Part shown: positions 1-11,275 of the stretch, piece by piece
How positions within the stretch are numbered: position 1 is the first letter of the stretch
How the letters are laid out: each line of letters begins with the position of its first letter
Origin: Nitrosospira sp.
Lineage (GTDB): Bacteria; Pseudomonadota; Gammaproteobacteria; Burkholderiales; Nitrosomonadaceae
DNA: 55,479 nt
NCBI GenBank assembly: GCA_013450215.1
Contig: JACDSH010000001.1
Coordinates: forward strand, 1 to 55,479
Direction: 5' to 3'
The notes under the pieces: model-generated
Told to the model about the DNA's origin: nothing
Database searches by the model: none
What the model saw: the letters and a program-made list of their open reading frames with translations, nothing else
Position numbers and translations under genes: made by a program

Positions 1-87
1 TGGTGCCGGGAGGGGGAATCGAACCCCCATGACCTCACAGTCGCGGGATTTTGAGTCCCGTGCGTCTACCAATTCCGCCATCCCGGC
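1..87 (-). tRNA. tRNA-Leu (anticodon CAA)
   Basis: The minus strand folds as a class II tRNA: the acceptor arm starting GCCGGGA pairs with TCCCGGC, and an encoded CCA lies at the window edge. The anticodon loop CTCAAAA gives CAA, closed by a fully paired CGGGA/TCCCG stem. The T arm GGGGG-TTCGATT-CCCCC is intact. The extended variable arm fits leucine. It reads UUG codons. Confidence 0.96.
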
Positions 88-117
88 AAAGTTTCCCGCG
101 TGTCAGCGAGGAGCGCA

Positions 118-146
118 ATTATTACTGAAATCGACCCCTGCGGCAA
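118..146 (-). promoter_or_regulatory. probable promoter of tRNA-Leu(CAA)
   Basis: On the minus strand a TTGCCG -35 (141-146) is followed 17 bases later by an AATAAT -10 (118-123) and then by a GC-rich stretch before the tRNA. A GC-rich discriminator is typical of stable-RNA promoters. The -35 matches consensus at only four of six positions. Confidence 0.4.
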
Positions 147-187
147 CCGGCATGGGTTAATGAACGGCTCATCGGTATAATGTGCTG

Positions 188-2328
<2,141 letters not shown>

Positions 2329-2372
2329 AATCTACGTCTTTGCCCATTTTAAGTTAGTTCTTGGAGAATATC

Positions 2373-2708
2373 ATGTTGATTAGTGAAGCTTACGCTCAGG
2401 CTGCGGCTGCCCCACCAGGGGGGGACTTCCTGACGACACTGCCGATGATTGTTATTATCTTTGCCTTGTTCTACTTCATAGTAATCCGTCCCCAATCGAA
2501 GCGTGCAAAAGAGCAGAAGCTAATGATAGAAGCGCTTCAGAAGGGTGACGAAGTCGTGTCGAGCGGAGGGGTGCTGGGTCGAGTGGTTAAGATCAGCGGG
2601 AGCTACATAGTACTGGAGATTGCCACGAGTACTCAGGTCACTGTGCTCAAGTCATCCGTTCAGACACTCTTGCCAAAAGGCACACTAAAGACTGTCGAGA
2701 AGGATTAA
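2373..2708 (+). CDS. yajC: YajC, Sec translocon accessory subunit
   Basis: YajC is a small inner-membrane protein that associates with SecDF and SecYEG. The 111-residue product has a short periplasmic start, one membrane helix around residues 18-38 (PMIVIIFALFYFIVI), the hallmark RPQ turn after it, and a charged cytoplasmic domain with GDEVVSSGG. I chose the ATG at 2373 because a GGAG site precedes it at normal spacing; the in-frame TTG at 2361 lies upstream of that site. A strong hairpin separates it from secD. Confidence 0.94.
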   Translation: MLISEAYAQAAAAPPGGDFLTTLPMIVIIFALFYFIVIRPQSKRAKEQKLMIEALQKGDEVVSSGGVLGRVVKISGSYIVLEIATSTQVTVLKSSVQTLLPKGTLKTVEKD

Positions 2709-2715
2709 TCAATCC

Positions 2716-2766
2716 AAAAAAGATGATTTGTAGAGGTTATAAAATAACTCTGTAGTCATCTTTTTT
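2716..2766 (+). terminator. long hairpin with T-run between yajC and secD
   Basis: An AAAAAAGATGA arm (2716-2726) pairs perfectly with TCATCTTTTTT (2756-2766). Inside it a second pairing joins AGAGGTTAT (2732-2740) to ATAACTCT (2744-2751) with one bulge. The 3' arm ends in six T. The form fits an intrinsic terminator or a partial attenuator inside the sec operon; the A/T-rich base of the stem would also allow use from the other strand. Confidence 0.6.
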
Positions 2767-2787
2767 AATTCGTCTCTTATTCAAAAC

Positions 2788-4632
2788 ATGAACCGCTACC
2801 CCTTCTGGAAGTACCTGATTATTTTGGTCTCGGTCCTGCTTGGACTGCTCTACACTCTTCCCAATTTTTTTGGCGAATCACCCGCGGTACAGGTATCACC
2901 ACTGCGCTCTGCAGTGAAGGTCGATACCGTACTGTTGCAACGTGTTGAAGATGCCCTGAAGAAGGCTAACCTAGCCCCTAGTGGAATGTTTCTGGAAGCG
3001 GGAGGTATCAAGGCTCGTTTTGCTGACACAGATATGCAGCTCAAGGCGAAGGATGAGCTGCAGGCGGCATTGGGGACAAATTATGTGGTGGCACTGAATC
3101 TACTCCCAAACTCACCTCAATGGCTGACCAGCATCCGCGCATTACCGATGTATCTAGGACTCGATCTGCGTGGTGGGGTGCATTTTATGTTGCAGGTAGA
3201 CATGAAGGGTGCGCTCACCAAGGCACTTGATCGTCATAGTGCCGATATCCGTGGTAGTTTGCGCGAGCAAAAGATCCAGTACACCGGACTTGATAAGGAA
3301 GGCTCGCAGATCACTGTTAAATTTCGCGACACGGAATCACGCTCCAAAGCGGAAACTGAAATCAACAAAACTTATATCGACTTAACCTTGCGACAACGGG
3401 ATGAGGGTGGTGAGTTTCTTCTTACCGCCACTCTCAAGGAAGAAGCGCAGAAAAGGATTCAGGACTCTGCAGTACAACAAAACATTACTACCCTGCGTAA
3501 TCGCGTCAATGAACTGGGTGTAGCGGAACCTATCATTCAGCAAGCCGGAGCCGACCGTGTGTTGGTGCAGTTGCCAGGGGTGCAGGATACCGCCAAGGCC
3601 AAGGATATTCTGGGGCGTACCGCCACGTTGGAAGTCCGCATGGTTGATGAGGAGCGTGATGTCGAGTCTGCGCTACGTGGGCAGATTCCGTTTGGGGCGG
3701 AACTTCATACAGAACGCGGTGGTGGTCCGATACTGATTAAGAAGCAGGTGGTGCTGACCGGTGATCGTATCAATGATGCGAAAGCTGGTTTCGATAGTAA
3801 TAACCAGCCGGCAGTGCATATCGACCTCGATAACAACGGTTCACGAATTTTCAAACAGTTGACACGAGATAATGTCGGCAAGCGCATGGCCATTCTACTA
3901 ATCGAGAAAAACTTGGTGGAAGTTGTCACGGCACCGGTGATTCGAGAAGAGATTGGTGGCGGTAGAGTGCAGATCAGCGGGCGTATGACGAGCGAAGAGG
4001 CGCGTGATGTGGCGCTGCTATTACGTGCTGGTGCATTGGCTGCACCAATGGACATTATCGAGGAGCGTACCGTAGGACCTAGTCTCGGTGCTGATAACAT
4101 CTCCAGAGGATTCAATTCAACACTGTATGGATTCTTGGCCGTCGCTGTTTTTATGAGTATTTATTATCTGGCGTTTGGATGCATCTCGGTGGTGGCACTG
4201 GGTGTAAACCTACTGCTATTGATTGGACTATTGTCGATTCTACAGGCGTCCCTGACACTTCCCGGCATGGCTGCAATTGCGCTCACACTTGGTATGGCAA
4301 TCGATGCCAATGTACTAATCAACGAGCGTATTCGGGACGAGTTGCGCAATGGCATCTCACCACAGGCGGCGATCAATGCGGGTTATGAGCGTGCTTTCGG
4401 TACCATTCTGGATTCTAATATCACCACTTTGATATCTGGCCTCGCGTTATTTGCATTCGGCACGGGTCCGGTGAGGGGGTTCGCTGTGGTGCTATGTCTT
4501 GGAATTCTGACTTCAATGTTCAGCGCGGTGATGGTGTCTCGCGGGATGGTCAATTTAATGTATGGCAGTCGTCGCAAGTTGGACAAAGTTCCCATCGGTC
4601 AAGTGTGGAAGCCTGCAAATGATAAACGGTGA
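2788..4632 (+). CDS. secD: SecD, protein translocase subunit
   Basis: SecD, with SecF, uses the proton gradient to pull secreted proteins through the SecYEG channel on the periplasmic side. The 614-residue product matches bacterial SecD: an N-terminal membrane helix (about 8-26), a large periplasmic domain starting near DLRGGVHF, and a C-terminal bundle of membrane segments from about residue 440 including AIDANVLINERIRDE. The start ATG has no clear Shine-Dalgarno sequence, which together with the hairpin upstream suggests lower expression than yajC. secF follows after 56 bases. Confidence 0.97.
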   Translation: MNRYPFWKYLIILVSVLLGLLYTLPNFFGESPAVQVSPLRSAVKVDTVLLQRVEDALKKANLAPSGMFLEAGGIKARFADTDMQLKAKDELQAALGTNYVVALNLLPNSPQWLTSIRALPMYLGLDLRGGVHFMLQVDMKGALTKALDRHSADIRGSLREQKIQYTGLDKEGSQITVKFRDTESRSKAETEINKTYIDLTLRQRDEGGEFLLTATLKEEAQKRIQDSAVQQNITTLRNRVNELGVAEPIIQQAGADRVLVQLPGVQDTAKAKDILGRTATLEVRMVDEERDVESALRGQIPFGAELHTERGGGPILIKKQVVLTGDRINDAKAGFDSNNQPAVHIDLDNNGSRIFKQLTRDNVGKRMAILLIEKNLVEVVTAPVIREEIGGGRVQISGRMTSEEARDVALLLRAGALAAPMDIIEERTVGPSLGADNISRGFNSTLYGFLAVAVFMSIYYLAFGCISVVALGVNLLLLIGLLSILQASLTLPGMAAIALTLGMAIDANVLINERIRDELRNGISPQAAINAGYERAFGTILDSNITTLISGLALFAFGTGPVRGFAVVLCLGILTSMFSAVMVSRGMVNLMYGSRRKLDKVPIGQVWKPANDKR

Positions 4633-4688
4633 TGTCATGGATGGACAGATTGAACGTTTTTCACGCAGCTAGTAAATAAGGATTTTAC

Positions 4689-5624
4689 ATGGAATTTTTT
4701 AGAATTAAGCGTGACATCCCCTTCATGAGTTGGGGGAAATACACCACCACCATTTCACTGATCACTTTCATTCTGTCTGTATTTTTTCTTGCTAGCAAGG
4801 GACTGAACCTAGGTGTCGATTTTACCGGAGGGACGGTGATGGAGGTCGGCTATAGCCAGACTGCTGACCTGAACAGAGTACGGGATGTCGTTGTCAAGCT
4901 TGGGATGGGGGATGCCAGTGTACAGAATTTTGGCACCTCTCGAGATGTCTTGATACGTCTGCCGACTAAGCCAGAAATGTCTAGCGCGAGATTGTCCGAG
5001 ACGGTGTTGTCGGCATTGAAGCAGGACGACAGCACAGTCGAAATGCGACGGGTTGAGTTTGTCGGTCCACAAGTGGGTAAGGAGCTGGTTGAGAGTGGGG
5101 CCCTTGCATTGTTGTTCGTGTCATTTGGTATCGTCGCTTATCTAGCGATTCGTTTCGAGTGGAAGTTTGGCCTCGCCGGCATCATTGCCAACTTGCATGA
5201 CGTGGTTATCATTCTTGGTTTCTTTGCGTTTTTCCAGTGGGAGTTCTCACTTACCGTGTTGGCTGCAATACTTGCGATTCTGGGTTATTCAGTGAATGAA
5301 TCGGTGGTGATATTTGATCGAATACGAGAAAACTTCCGTAAGATGCGAAAGGCTACGGTTGCTCAGACCATAGATAATGCGATTACTAGGACCATGTCGC
5401 GAACCATCATCACTCATGGGAGTACTCAGATGGTAGTGGTCTCGATGCTACTGTTCGGTGGTGAGGCGCTTCATTATTTTGCATTGGCACTTACCATCGG
5501 AATCCTCTTTGGTATTTATTCTTCGGTGCTGGTAGCAAGCCCCATCATCATGCTGTTAGGTGTTACGCGTGAGGATCTAGTTAAGCCAGAGAAAAAGAAG
5601 GAAGAAACAGAAGCGCTGCCATAA
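4689..5624 (+). CDS. secF: SecF, protein translocase subunit
   Basis: Partner of SecD in the inner-membrane SecDF complex. The 311-residue protein has the expected first membrane helix, the SecF signature DFTGGTVMEV, and a C-terminal membrane bundle with GYSVNESVVIFDRIREN. An AAGGA site sits upstream of the ATG. It is the last clear sec gene, followed by a 102-base gap before the DedA gene, so dedA may have its own promoter. Confidence 0.97.
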   Translation: MEFFRIKRDIPFMSWGKYTTTISLITFILSVFFLASKGLNLGVDFTGGTVMEVGYSQTADLNRVRDVVVKLGMGDASVQNFGTSRDVLIRLPTKPEMSSARLSETVLSALKQDDSTVEMRRVEFVGPQVGKELVESGALALLFVSFGIVAYLAIRFEWKFGLAGIIANLHDVVIILGFFAFFQWEFSLTVLAAILAILGYSVNESVVIFDRIRENFRKMRKATVAQTIDNAITRTMSRTIITHGSTQMVVVSMLLFGGEALHYFALALTIGILFGIYSSVLVASPIIMLLGVTREDLVKPEKKKEETEALP

Positions 5625-5726
5625 TCGGATTGTTGCTTTCGCCCATCTTTCCAAAAGGGCATATTGTGCAATTGTACTGAGTCACTCGTAGAAAATGCGC
5701 TTGATGGCAAATTGAGGTGAAGCAGC

Positions 5727-6326
5727 TTGTACCAAATCATCGACTGGATTGTCCTCACCGTAAGTGGTCTCGGTTATCCAGGCATCATCATTATGATGTT
5801 TCTTGAGTCTAGTTTCATTCCTTTCCCCAGTGAAGTAGTCATGATCCCGGCCGGTTATCTTGCCTACAAGGGCGAGATGAGTCTGGTTCTGATAATTTTG
5901 GCAGGGACTTTTGGAAGTCTGATGGGCGCTCTACTGAACTATTACCTCGCCATTAAGCTGGGGCGTCCGTTCCTTCTGCGCTATGGAAAATATGTGATGT
6001 TCAATGAAGCTGGTCTGAAGAAGATGGAAGACTTCTTTGCCCGCCATGGTCATGTCTCCACCTTCACTGGTCGATTGATACCGGTGGTGCGTCAGTACAT
6101 CTCGTTACCAGCAGGTCTGGCGCGGATGAACCTGATGGTCTTTAGTTTCTATACTAGTCTTGGGGCGGGGATTTGGGTCGCTATCCTCGCATTGCTAGGG
6201 TATTACATTGGCGGCAACGAGTTACTCATCAAGGCGTATCTTCGAGACATCATCATAACTCTAGTCGTTAGCATCATTATCGGCATTGCCGGCTACCTGC
6301 GCTGGCAGCGCCACAAAGGTTGCTAG
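5727..6326 (+). CDS. DedA-family inner-membrane protein
   Basis: DedA proteins are polytopic inner-membrane proteins; some are linked to undecaprenyl-phosphate or phospholipid flipping and to membrane potential. This 199-residue member has the family hallmarks: an acidic [15 protein letters not shown] segment near the start, the [16 protein letters not shown] motif with conserved arginines, and a hydrophobic C-terminal helix. The start is a TTG at 5727 with GAGGTGA just upstream; no ATG is available in frame near it. Which flippase activity it has cannot be read from sequence. Confidence 0.88.
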   Translation: MYQIIDWIVLTVSGLGYPGIIIMMFLESSFIPFPSEVVMIPAGYLAYKGEMSLVLIILAGTFGSLMGALLNYYLAIKLGRPFLLRYGKYVMFNEAGLKKMEDFFARHGHVSTFTGRLIPVVRQYISLPAGLARMNLMVFSFYTSLGAGIWVAILALLGYYIGGNELLIKAYLRDIIITLVVSIIIGIAGYLRWQRHKGC

Positions 6327-6336
6327 CGTTCTACGT

Positions 6337-7431
6337 TCAGTCCTTTGAGCCCAATTGAAGCGCCCGTTGACGAGACTCTGCTAGCTCTTCTTTTGACTGC
6401 TCGAGCCCTAACCATCCTTGCAGATTGTTCAGTGCAATCTCGGCCAATACCTGTATCCAGTCGTCGCGCTCGTTCAGGCAAGGGATGTAATGAAATTCGT
6501 GGCCGCCAGCTTGCATGAAGAGGGCCTTACCTTCCATGCCAATCTCCTCCAATGTTTCAAGGCAGTCAGAAACAAAGCCCGGGCAGACCACGTCTACACG
6601 TCGGGTATTCTGTTGGCCGAGTTGTGTCAATATTTCCGTGGTGTAAGGTCGCAGCCATTCGGTTTTGCCGAAACGAGATTGGAAGCAGATCTGGTATTGG
6701 TCAGAACTTAGTTTCAATGCGTCGGCCAGTAATCGTCCTGTCTTCTGACATTCACAGTGATATGGGTCCCCCTTATCTAGGGTGAAACGTGGCACCCCAT
6801 GGAAACTCATCACCAGCTTGTCAGGTCTACCTTCACTGTGTGACCAGTAGTCACGGACATTCTGTGCCAATGCTGCAATATAGCCGGGATGGTCGTGATA
6901 GTGTTTTACTGTGCGGATGGCAGGAGCGTTACGCATCTTCCCTAGTTCCGAGAAGACTCCATCAAATGCCGATGCGGTACTGCTGGCTGCATACTGGGGG
7001 TAGAGTGGCAGTATTAGTATGCGCTCACACCCATTCTCTTTCATACGTTCTAATACCTCAGAAACCGAAGGGGTGCCAATACTCATGGTGTACTCCACCA
7101 TGGGAGCAGGATGGAGGCGTCTACCCAAGAGGTCACGCAGTAGATGAGTCTGGCGTTCGGTATGAACTTTCAGCGGAGAGCCTTCCGGCATCCATACTTG
7201 GGCATACTTTTTTGCGGACTCTTTGGGGCGAGTATTGAGGATGATAATGTTCAAAATTGGCCACCACAGCCAGCTTGGCATCTCCACTACACGTTGATTG
7301 CTGAGGAATTGCTTGAGGTAGGGGCGCAGTGCTTCGGCAGTAGGAGCTTCTGGGGTACCAAGGTTGATCAGTAGAATTCCAGTCTGATTGCGAGCGCCGT
7401 GGCAGTAAGCAGGTTCAGGTGACATTTGCAT
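6337..7431 (-). CDS. hemH: HemH, ferrochelatase
   Basis: HemH inserts ferrous iron into protoporphyrin IX, the last step of haem b synthesis, at the cytoplasmic membrane face. The 364-residue protein carries the N-terminal [10 protein letters not shown] motif, the metal-binding His in MSFHGVP (H211) and the C-terminal [12 protein letters not shown] segment with its acidic residue. It converges with dedA, with only ten bases between stop codons. The next gene upstream on the same strand is hrcA, 62 bases away. Start could be the third residue (ATG at 7425) instead of the first. Confidence 0.96.
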   Translation of the reverse strand: MQMSPEPAYCHGARNQTGILLINLGTPEAPTAEALRPYLKQFLSNQRVVEMPSWLWWPILNIIILNTRPKESAKKYAQVWMPEGSPLKVHTERQTHLLRDLLGRRLHPAPMVEYTMSIGTPSVSEVLERMKENGCERILILPLYPQYAASSTASAFDGVFSELGKMRNAPAIRTVKHYHDHPGYIAALAQNVRDYWSHSEGRPDKLVMSFHGVPRFTLDKGDPYHCECQKTGRLLADALKLSSDQYQICFQSRFGKTEWLRPYTTEILTQLGQQNTRRVDVVCPGFVSDCLETLEEIGMEGKALFMQAGGHEFHYIPCLNERDDWIQVLAEIALNNLQGWLGLEQSKEELAESRQRALQLGSKD

Positions 7432-7493
7432 AGTATTGGGTATTGAGAAGATAGTCTGAGGGGGTATGGTAATGGTTACTCTGGATGGGTGGG

Positions 7494-8516
7494 CTAGTGT
7501 TTTGACAGCGCGCTGGAGAGTAGTCTGGCAGTGACATCTACGATTGGAATGACGCGCTCGTAGGCCATGCGAGTAGGGCCGATTACGCCAACGGTGCCGA
7601 CAATCTGACCATCTACCTCGTAGGGGGCAGTAACGACACTGAACTCGTCTAGGGCCACCAGATCGGACTCTCCGCCGATGAAGATTTGCATGCCCTGAGC
7701 CTGGCGACTGAGCTCTAGTAATTGGAGCAACGCGGTCTTACGTTCGAACAGGTCAAATAATTTTTTCAGGCTGGTCATATTGCCGGCCAGGTCATGCACA
7801 TTTAGCAGTTTGCGCTCTCCCGCCATCACCATAGCTTCGCCACTACTTTCCCTGATAGCTTCACCACCCACTTCAATGGCTGCAGTCATGAGATCGGTCA
7901 TATCATGGCGTAACTGTTTCATCTCACCTTGGAGGCGGGCGCGGATATCATCCAGATCGAAACCGGCGTAATTTTGATTGATGAAATTAGCCGCCTCTAT
8001 CAATTCAGATGGAGTATAGATTCTGTCGGTGAAGAGAACTCGGTTCTGCACATCACCTTCAGGTGTGACGATGATGAGGAGGATACGTTTCTCAGATAAG
8101 GCCATGAACTCAATATAGCGGAATGCCAAGCTGCTGCGCTTGGGAGTGACCACCACCCCTGCAAAATGAGTTAATTCTGATAGCAGCTGTGAGGCAGAAT
8201 TGATCAGACGTGACGGATTGTCCAGGTGTAGTTGGTCTTCCAGATGGTGGATCTCAACACTATCTAGTGGCTTAACCACCAACAAAGTATCCACGAAGAA
8301 ACGGTATCCGCGCGGAGTCGGTATACGTCCGGCAGAGGTATGCGGGCTGGTAACAAACCCCATCTCCTCAAGGTCAGCTATCACGTTCCGGATAGTGGCG
8401 GAACTCAGGTCCAACCCAGAAAATTTTGAGAGCGCGCGGGAGCCTACCGGTTGACCTTCGGTGATATAGCGTTCGACTAGGGTCTTCAGCAGGATTCGGG
8501 CGCGTTGGTTAAGCAT
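7494..8516 (-). CDS. hrcA: HrcA, heat-inducible transcription repressor
   Basis: HrcA binds CIRCE operators and represses chaperone genes; GroEL keeps it folded, giving feedback control. The 340-residue product has the N-terminal winged helix ([17 protein letters not shown], then [15 protein letters not shown]) and the conserved [17 protein letters not shown] stretch, followed by the HrcA core and a [18 protein letters not shown] ending. A perfect CIRCE lies in front of groES at 36279-36305 in this window, so repressor and target are both present. It is divergent from nadK; I saw no CIRCE in the 146-base gap, so autoregulation is not supported. Confidence 0.97.
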   Translation of the reverse strand: MLNQRARILLKTLVERYITEGQPVGSRALSKFSGLDLSSATIRNVIADLEEMGFVTSPHTSAGRIPTPRGYRFFVDTLLVVKPLDSVEIHHLEDQLHLDNPSRLINSASQLLSELTHFAGVVVTPKRSSLAFRYIEFMALSEKRILLIIVTPEGDVQNRVLFTDRIYTPSELIEAANFINQNYAGFDLDDIRARLQGEMKQLRHDMTDLMTAAIEVGGEAIRESSGEAMVMAGERKLLNVHDLAGNMTSLKKLFDLFERKTALLQLLELSRQAQGMQIFIGGESDLVALDEFSVVTAPYEVDGQIVGTVGVIGPTRMAYERVIPIVDVTARLLSSALSKH

Positions 8517-8662
8517 GAGCTTATTTTACACTAGGATTTAGGTAGGGCAGGGGTGGCTAACCATAATTCAGAATTTTTTGTCACCCCCCAGTCTGATATG
8601 GTTTAATCTCAAGCAATAATGGCTCGACTTGCCTGTATTCTATTAATTATTCATACCCAGAG

Positions 8663-9547
8663 ATGACCACCCTATTTAAGACTATAGCCCTGATTGGTAA
8701 GCAAAAGAATTCGGAGATTGTGTCTCCTCTTTTGCGTCTCGGACAGTATTTGCAAGACCGAGGTACTGAAGTGCTTCTGGACTGCGTTACCGCTTCAGAA
8801 GTGGTAGCAAAGAATTATCCTGTACTTGCGATTGAGGAGATTGGTGCACGTGCTGATCTTGCTATTGTTCTGGGTGGTGACGGCACCATGCTGAATATCG
8901 CGCGTAAGCTCGCACCCTTCGACGTGCCACTGGTAGGCATTAATCAGGGACATCTTGGTTTTCTCACCGATCTTTCCATCGAGACCATGCTGGAAAGCGT
9001 TGGGAACATGCTCGATGGAAGCTATGTTACTGAGAGACGGATGTTGCTGTCTGCTCAGGTCATACGAAGTGAGGTCAGTGTGTTCAGCGCAATTGCATTA
9101 AATGATGTGACTGTGAACAGAGGTAGCGGTGGCAACATGATCGAGTTCGAGGTGCGTATTAATGGCGAGTATGTTTACTCCCTTCGTGCTGATGGATTAA
9201 TCGTAGCGACACCCACGGGTTCTACAGCGTACGCCTTGTCATCGGGTGGGCCGATCCTGCACCCTAGCCTTGATCTTATAGCGTTGGTGCCGGTGAGCCC
9301 CCACACCTTAAGCAATCGCCCTATTGTTGTAGGGCCTGAAGCAGTCGTTGAGATTTTGATACACCGCACCGCAGATGCTCGAGTTCACTCCGACAGTCAT
9401 TTCCATTTTGATCTGCAGGAGAATGATAAGGTTGTCGTGACTCGTTCAAATCATACGGTAAGACTGTTACATTCCGCCGATCATAGTTATTACCGCATGC
9501 TGCGCGAGAAGCTTGGTTGGAGCGGATTCCCACAAAAAAAAGCGTGA
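8663..9547 (+). CDS. nadK: NadK, NAD kinase
   Basis: NadK phosphorylates NAD to NADP in the cytoplasm. The 294-residue protein has the GGDGTML motif at 71-77, the NQGHLGFLTD motif near 105-114 and the TPTGSTAYALSSGGPI loop, all in family order. The gene ends in a run of eight A (9534-9541), and recN starts ten bases after the stop, so the two form one transcription unit. This nadK-recN order beside hrcA is widespread in Betaproteobacteria. Confidence 0.97.
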   Translation: MTTLFKTIALIGKQKNSEIVSPLLRLGQYLQDRGTEVLLDCVTASEVVAKNYPVLAIEEIGARADLAIVLGGDGTMLNIARKLAPFDVPLVGINQGHLGFLTDLSIETMLESVGNMLDGSYVTERRMLLSAQVIRSEVSVFSAIALNDVTVNRGSGGNMIEFEVRINGEYVYSLRADGLIVATPTGSTAYALSSGGPILHPSLDLIALVPVSPHTLSNRPIVVGPEAVVEILIHRTADARVHSDSHFHFDLQENDKVVVTRSNHTVRLLHSADHSYYRMLREKLGWSGFPQKKA

Positions 9548-9557
9548 GCTCTTTACC

Positions 9558-11243
9558 ATGCTAAGGTTCTTGAGTATCCGAGATTTTGTCATCGTTGACC
9601 GGGCGGGACTTGAATTTTCACCGGGTTTCACCGTTCTCACGGGCGAAACTGGTGCAGGAAAATCGATTCTGATCGACGCGCTGTCACTTGCTTTAGGCGA
9701 ACGAGTCGAGGCGGGTCAGGTCCGAAACGGATGTGAGCGAGCCGAGATCAGCGCAGAATTCGACGTCGCTCGATTGGCGGGACTCACCGATTGGCTGCAG
9801 GAAAATGATCTTGAGAATCAAGGCGATGATAGCGGAACATGTCTGCTGCGCCGCGTGATAGATAGCAGTGGACGTTCGCGCAGCTTCATCAATGGGAGGG
9901 CTGCCACATTGCACCAACTAAGGGCGGCGGGGGAAAGGTTGATCGATATCCATGGTCAGCACGCACATCAGTCACTTCTTCGTAGTGACTCCCAGCGTGA
10001 TCTGCTTGATGCTTTTTCCGGTAGTCGCGAGTTGACTCAGGCAGTGGCTTTAACCTACCGACGCTGGCAGAACTTACTTCAGCAGCGTATCTCATGGGAA
10101 AAAGACTCAGCCACTTTTCTGCAGGAGCGCGAGCAATTGGAGTGGCAAGTTCGCGAACTTACTACGTTGAATTTTTCACCCGGGGAGTGGCAAACACTCC
10201 AGTCCGATCATAGTCGCTTATCGCATGCCGCAAGTCTGCTAGAGGCAACTCAGGTGGGTTTGGAGATTCTGTCGGAAGGAGAACTAGCCTCTCTGGCACA
10301 GGTCAACGCGGTCATCTCTCGACTCCAAGGCTTGCTGAGCTACGACAGCGACTTGAGATCTGTGCTCGATTTGCTAGAGTCTGCACAGATCCAGTTGCAG
10401 GAAGCGGTGTATGAACTCGGTCATTATCAACAACGTCTCGATTTAGATCCGCAACGACTGCAAGATATGGAACAACGCCTAACAGCGATTCATGCTGCGG
10501 CCAGGAAGAATCGTGTGACCTCAGACGAACTGCCAGATCTGTTGATGACATCAACTACTCGACTGGAAGAATTGATGCAGGGAGGGGACGGCGAGGCACT
10601 CGCAAGAGAGGAAATGACTGCCATGGAAGCATATCTAGAGCATGCCAAATCTTTAAGTGAGATCAGGGATAAAGCAGCCAAAACGCTATCCCAGCAAGTG
10701 AGTGATGCGATGCAGACCCTTGCGATGGCAGGTGGGGAGTTCTCGGTGGGGTTAATTCCTCTAGAACAGGGTAATGCCCATGGATTGGAGAAAATTGAAT
10801 TTCAAGTCTCTGCTCATCAGGGGTTGCCGCTGAGGCCTCTGACAAAGGTCGCATCGGGTGGTGAATTGTCACGCATCAGTCTGGCGATACAGGTTATTAC
10901 TAGCAAGGTTGGGACAGCGCCCACCCTAATATTCGATGAGGTTGATTCCGGTATCGGCGGGCGCGTGGCCGAAATAGTTGGCACCATGCTGAAAAAGCTT
11001 GGGGAAGAGCGCCAGGTGATGTGCGTCACCCACTTGGCGCAGGTCGCTTCGGCAGCAGATCAGCAATGGCAAGTTGCAAAGTCAGCTGACCATGCCAATG
11101 GCGGAAAAGTAACCAGCCATATCACTGTGCTCGATCAACGGCAGAGAGTCGAAGAAATTGCTCGCATGATAGGGGGTATGAAGATTACTGAGGCCACGCT
11201 TCAACATGCTGCCGAGATGTTACAGATGCAGAGTAAAGAGTAG
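9558..11243 (+). CDS. recN: RecN, DNA repair ATPase
   Basis: RecN is an SMC-like ATPase that acts early at DNA double-strand breaks. The 561-residue product begins with the ABC ATPase half (Walker A GETGAGKS at 29-36), has a central coiled-coil region rich in Leu, Gln and Glu, and ends with the signature segment VASGGELSRISLA and Walker B LIFDEVDSGIGG near residue 460. The ATG at 9558 is chosen because RecN starts at MLxxLxIRDFVIVD; an open frame runs further upstream into nadK but is probably not translated. No LexA-like box is evident in the short gap. Confidence 0.96.
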   Translation: MLRFLSIRDFVIVDRAGLEFSPGFTVLTGETGAGKSILIDALSLALGERVEAGQVRNGCERAEISAEFDVARLAGLTDWLQENDLENQGDDSGTCLLRRVIDSSGRSRSFINGRAATLHQLRAAGERLIDIHGQHAHQSLLRSDSQRDLLDAFSGSRELTQAVALTYRRWQNLLQQRISWEKDSATFLQEREQLEWQVRELTTLNFSPGEWQTLQSDHSRLSHAASLLEATQVGLEILSEGELASLAQVNAVISRLQGLLSYDSDLRSVLDLLESAQIQLQEAVYELGHYQQRLDLDPQRLQDMEQRLTAIHAAARKNRVTSDELPDLLMTSTTRLEELMQGGDGEALAREEMTAMEAYLEHAKSLSEIRDKAAKTLSQQVSDAMQTLAMAGGEFSVGLIPLEQGNAHGLEKIEFQVSAHQGLPLRPLTKVASGGELSRISLAIQVITSKVGTAPTLIFDEVDSGIGGRVAEIVGTMLKKLGEERQVMCVTHLAQVASAADQQWQVAKSADHANGGKVTSHITVLDQRQRVEEIARMIGGMKITEATLQHAAEMLQMQSKE

Positions 11244-11247
11244 CGCG

Positions 11248-11268
11248 CTCTTATTTTCTTGATAAGAG
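11248..11268 (+). terminator. small hairpin after recN
   Basis: CTCTTAT (11248-11254) pairs with ATAAGAG (11262-11268) five bases after the recN stop and just before the convergent carbonic anhydrase gene. There is no T-run, so termination is only a possibility. Confidence 0.3.
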
Positions 11269-11275
11269 ACACCCA

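Noticed and set aside
9513-9557. Upstream start of recN inside nadK
   Set aside because: RecN proteins start at the MLRFLSIRDF-like strand; the extra 15 codons only reread the nadK A-run.
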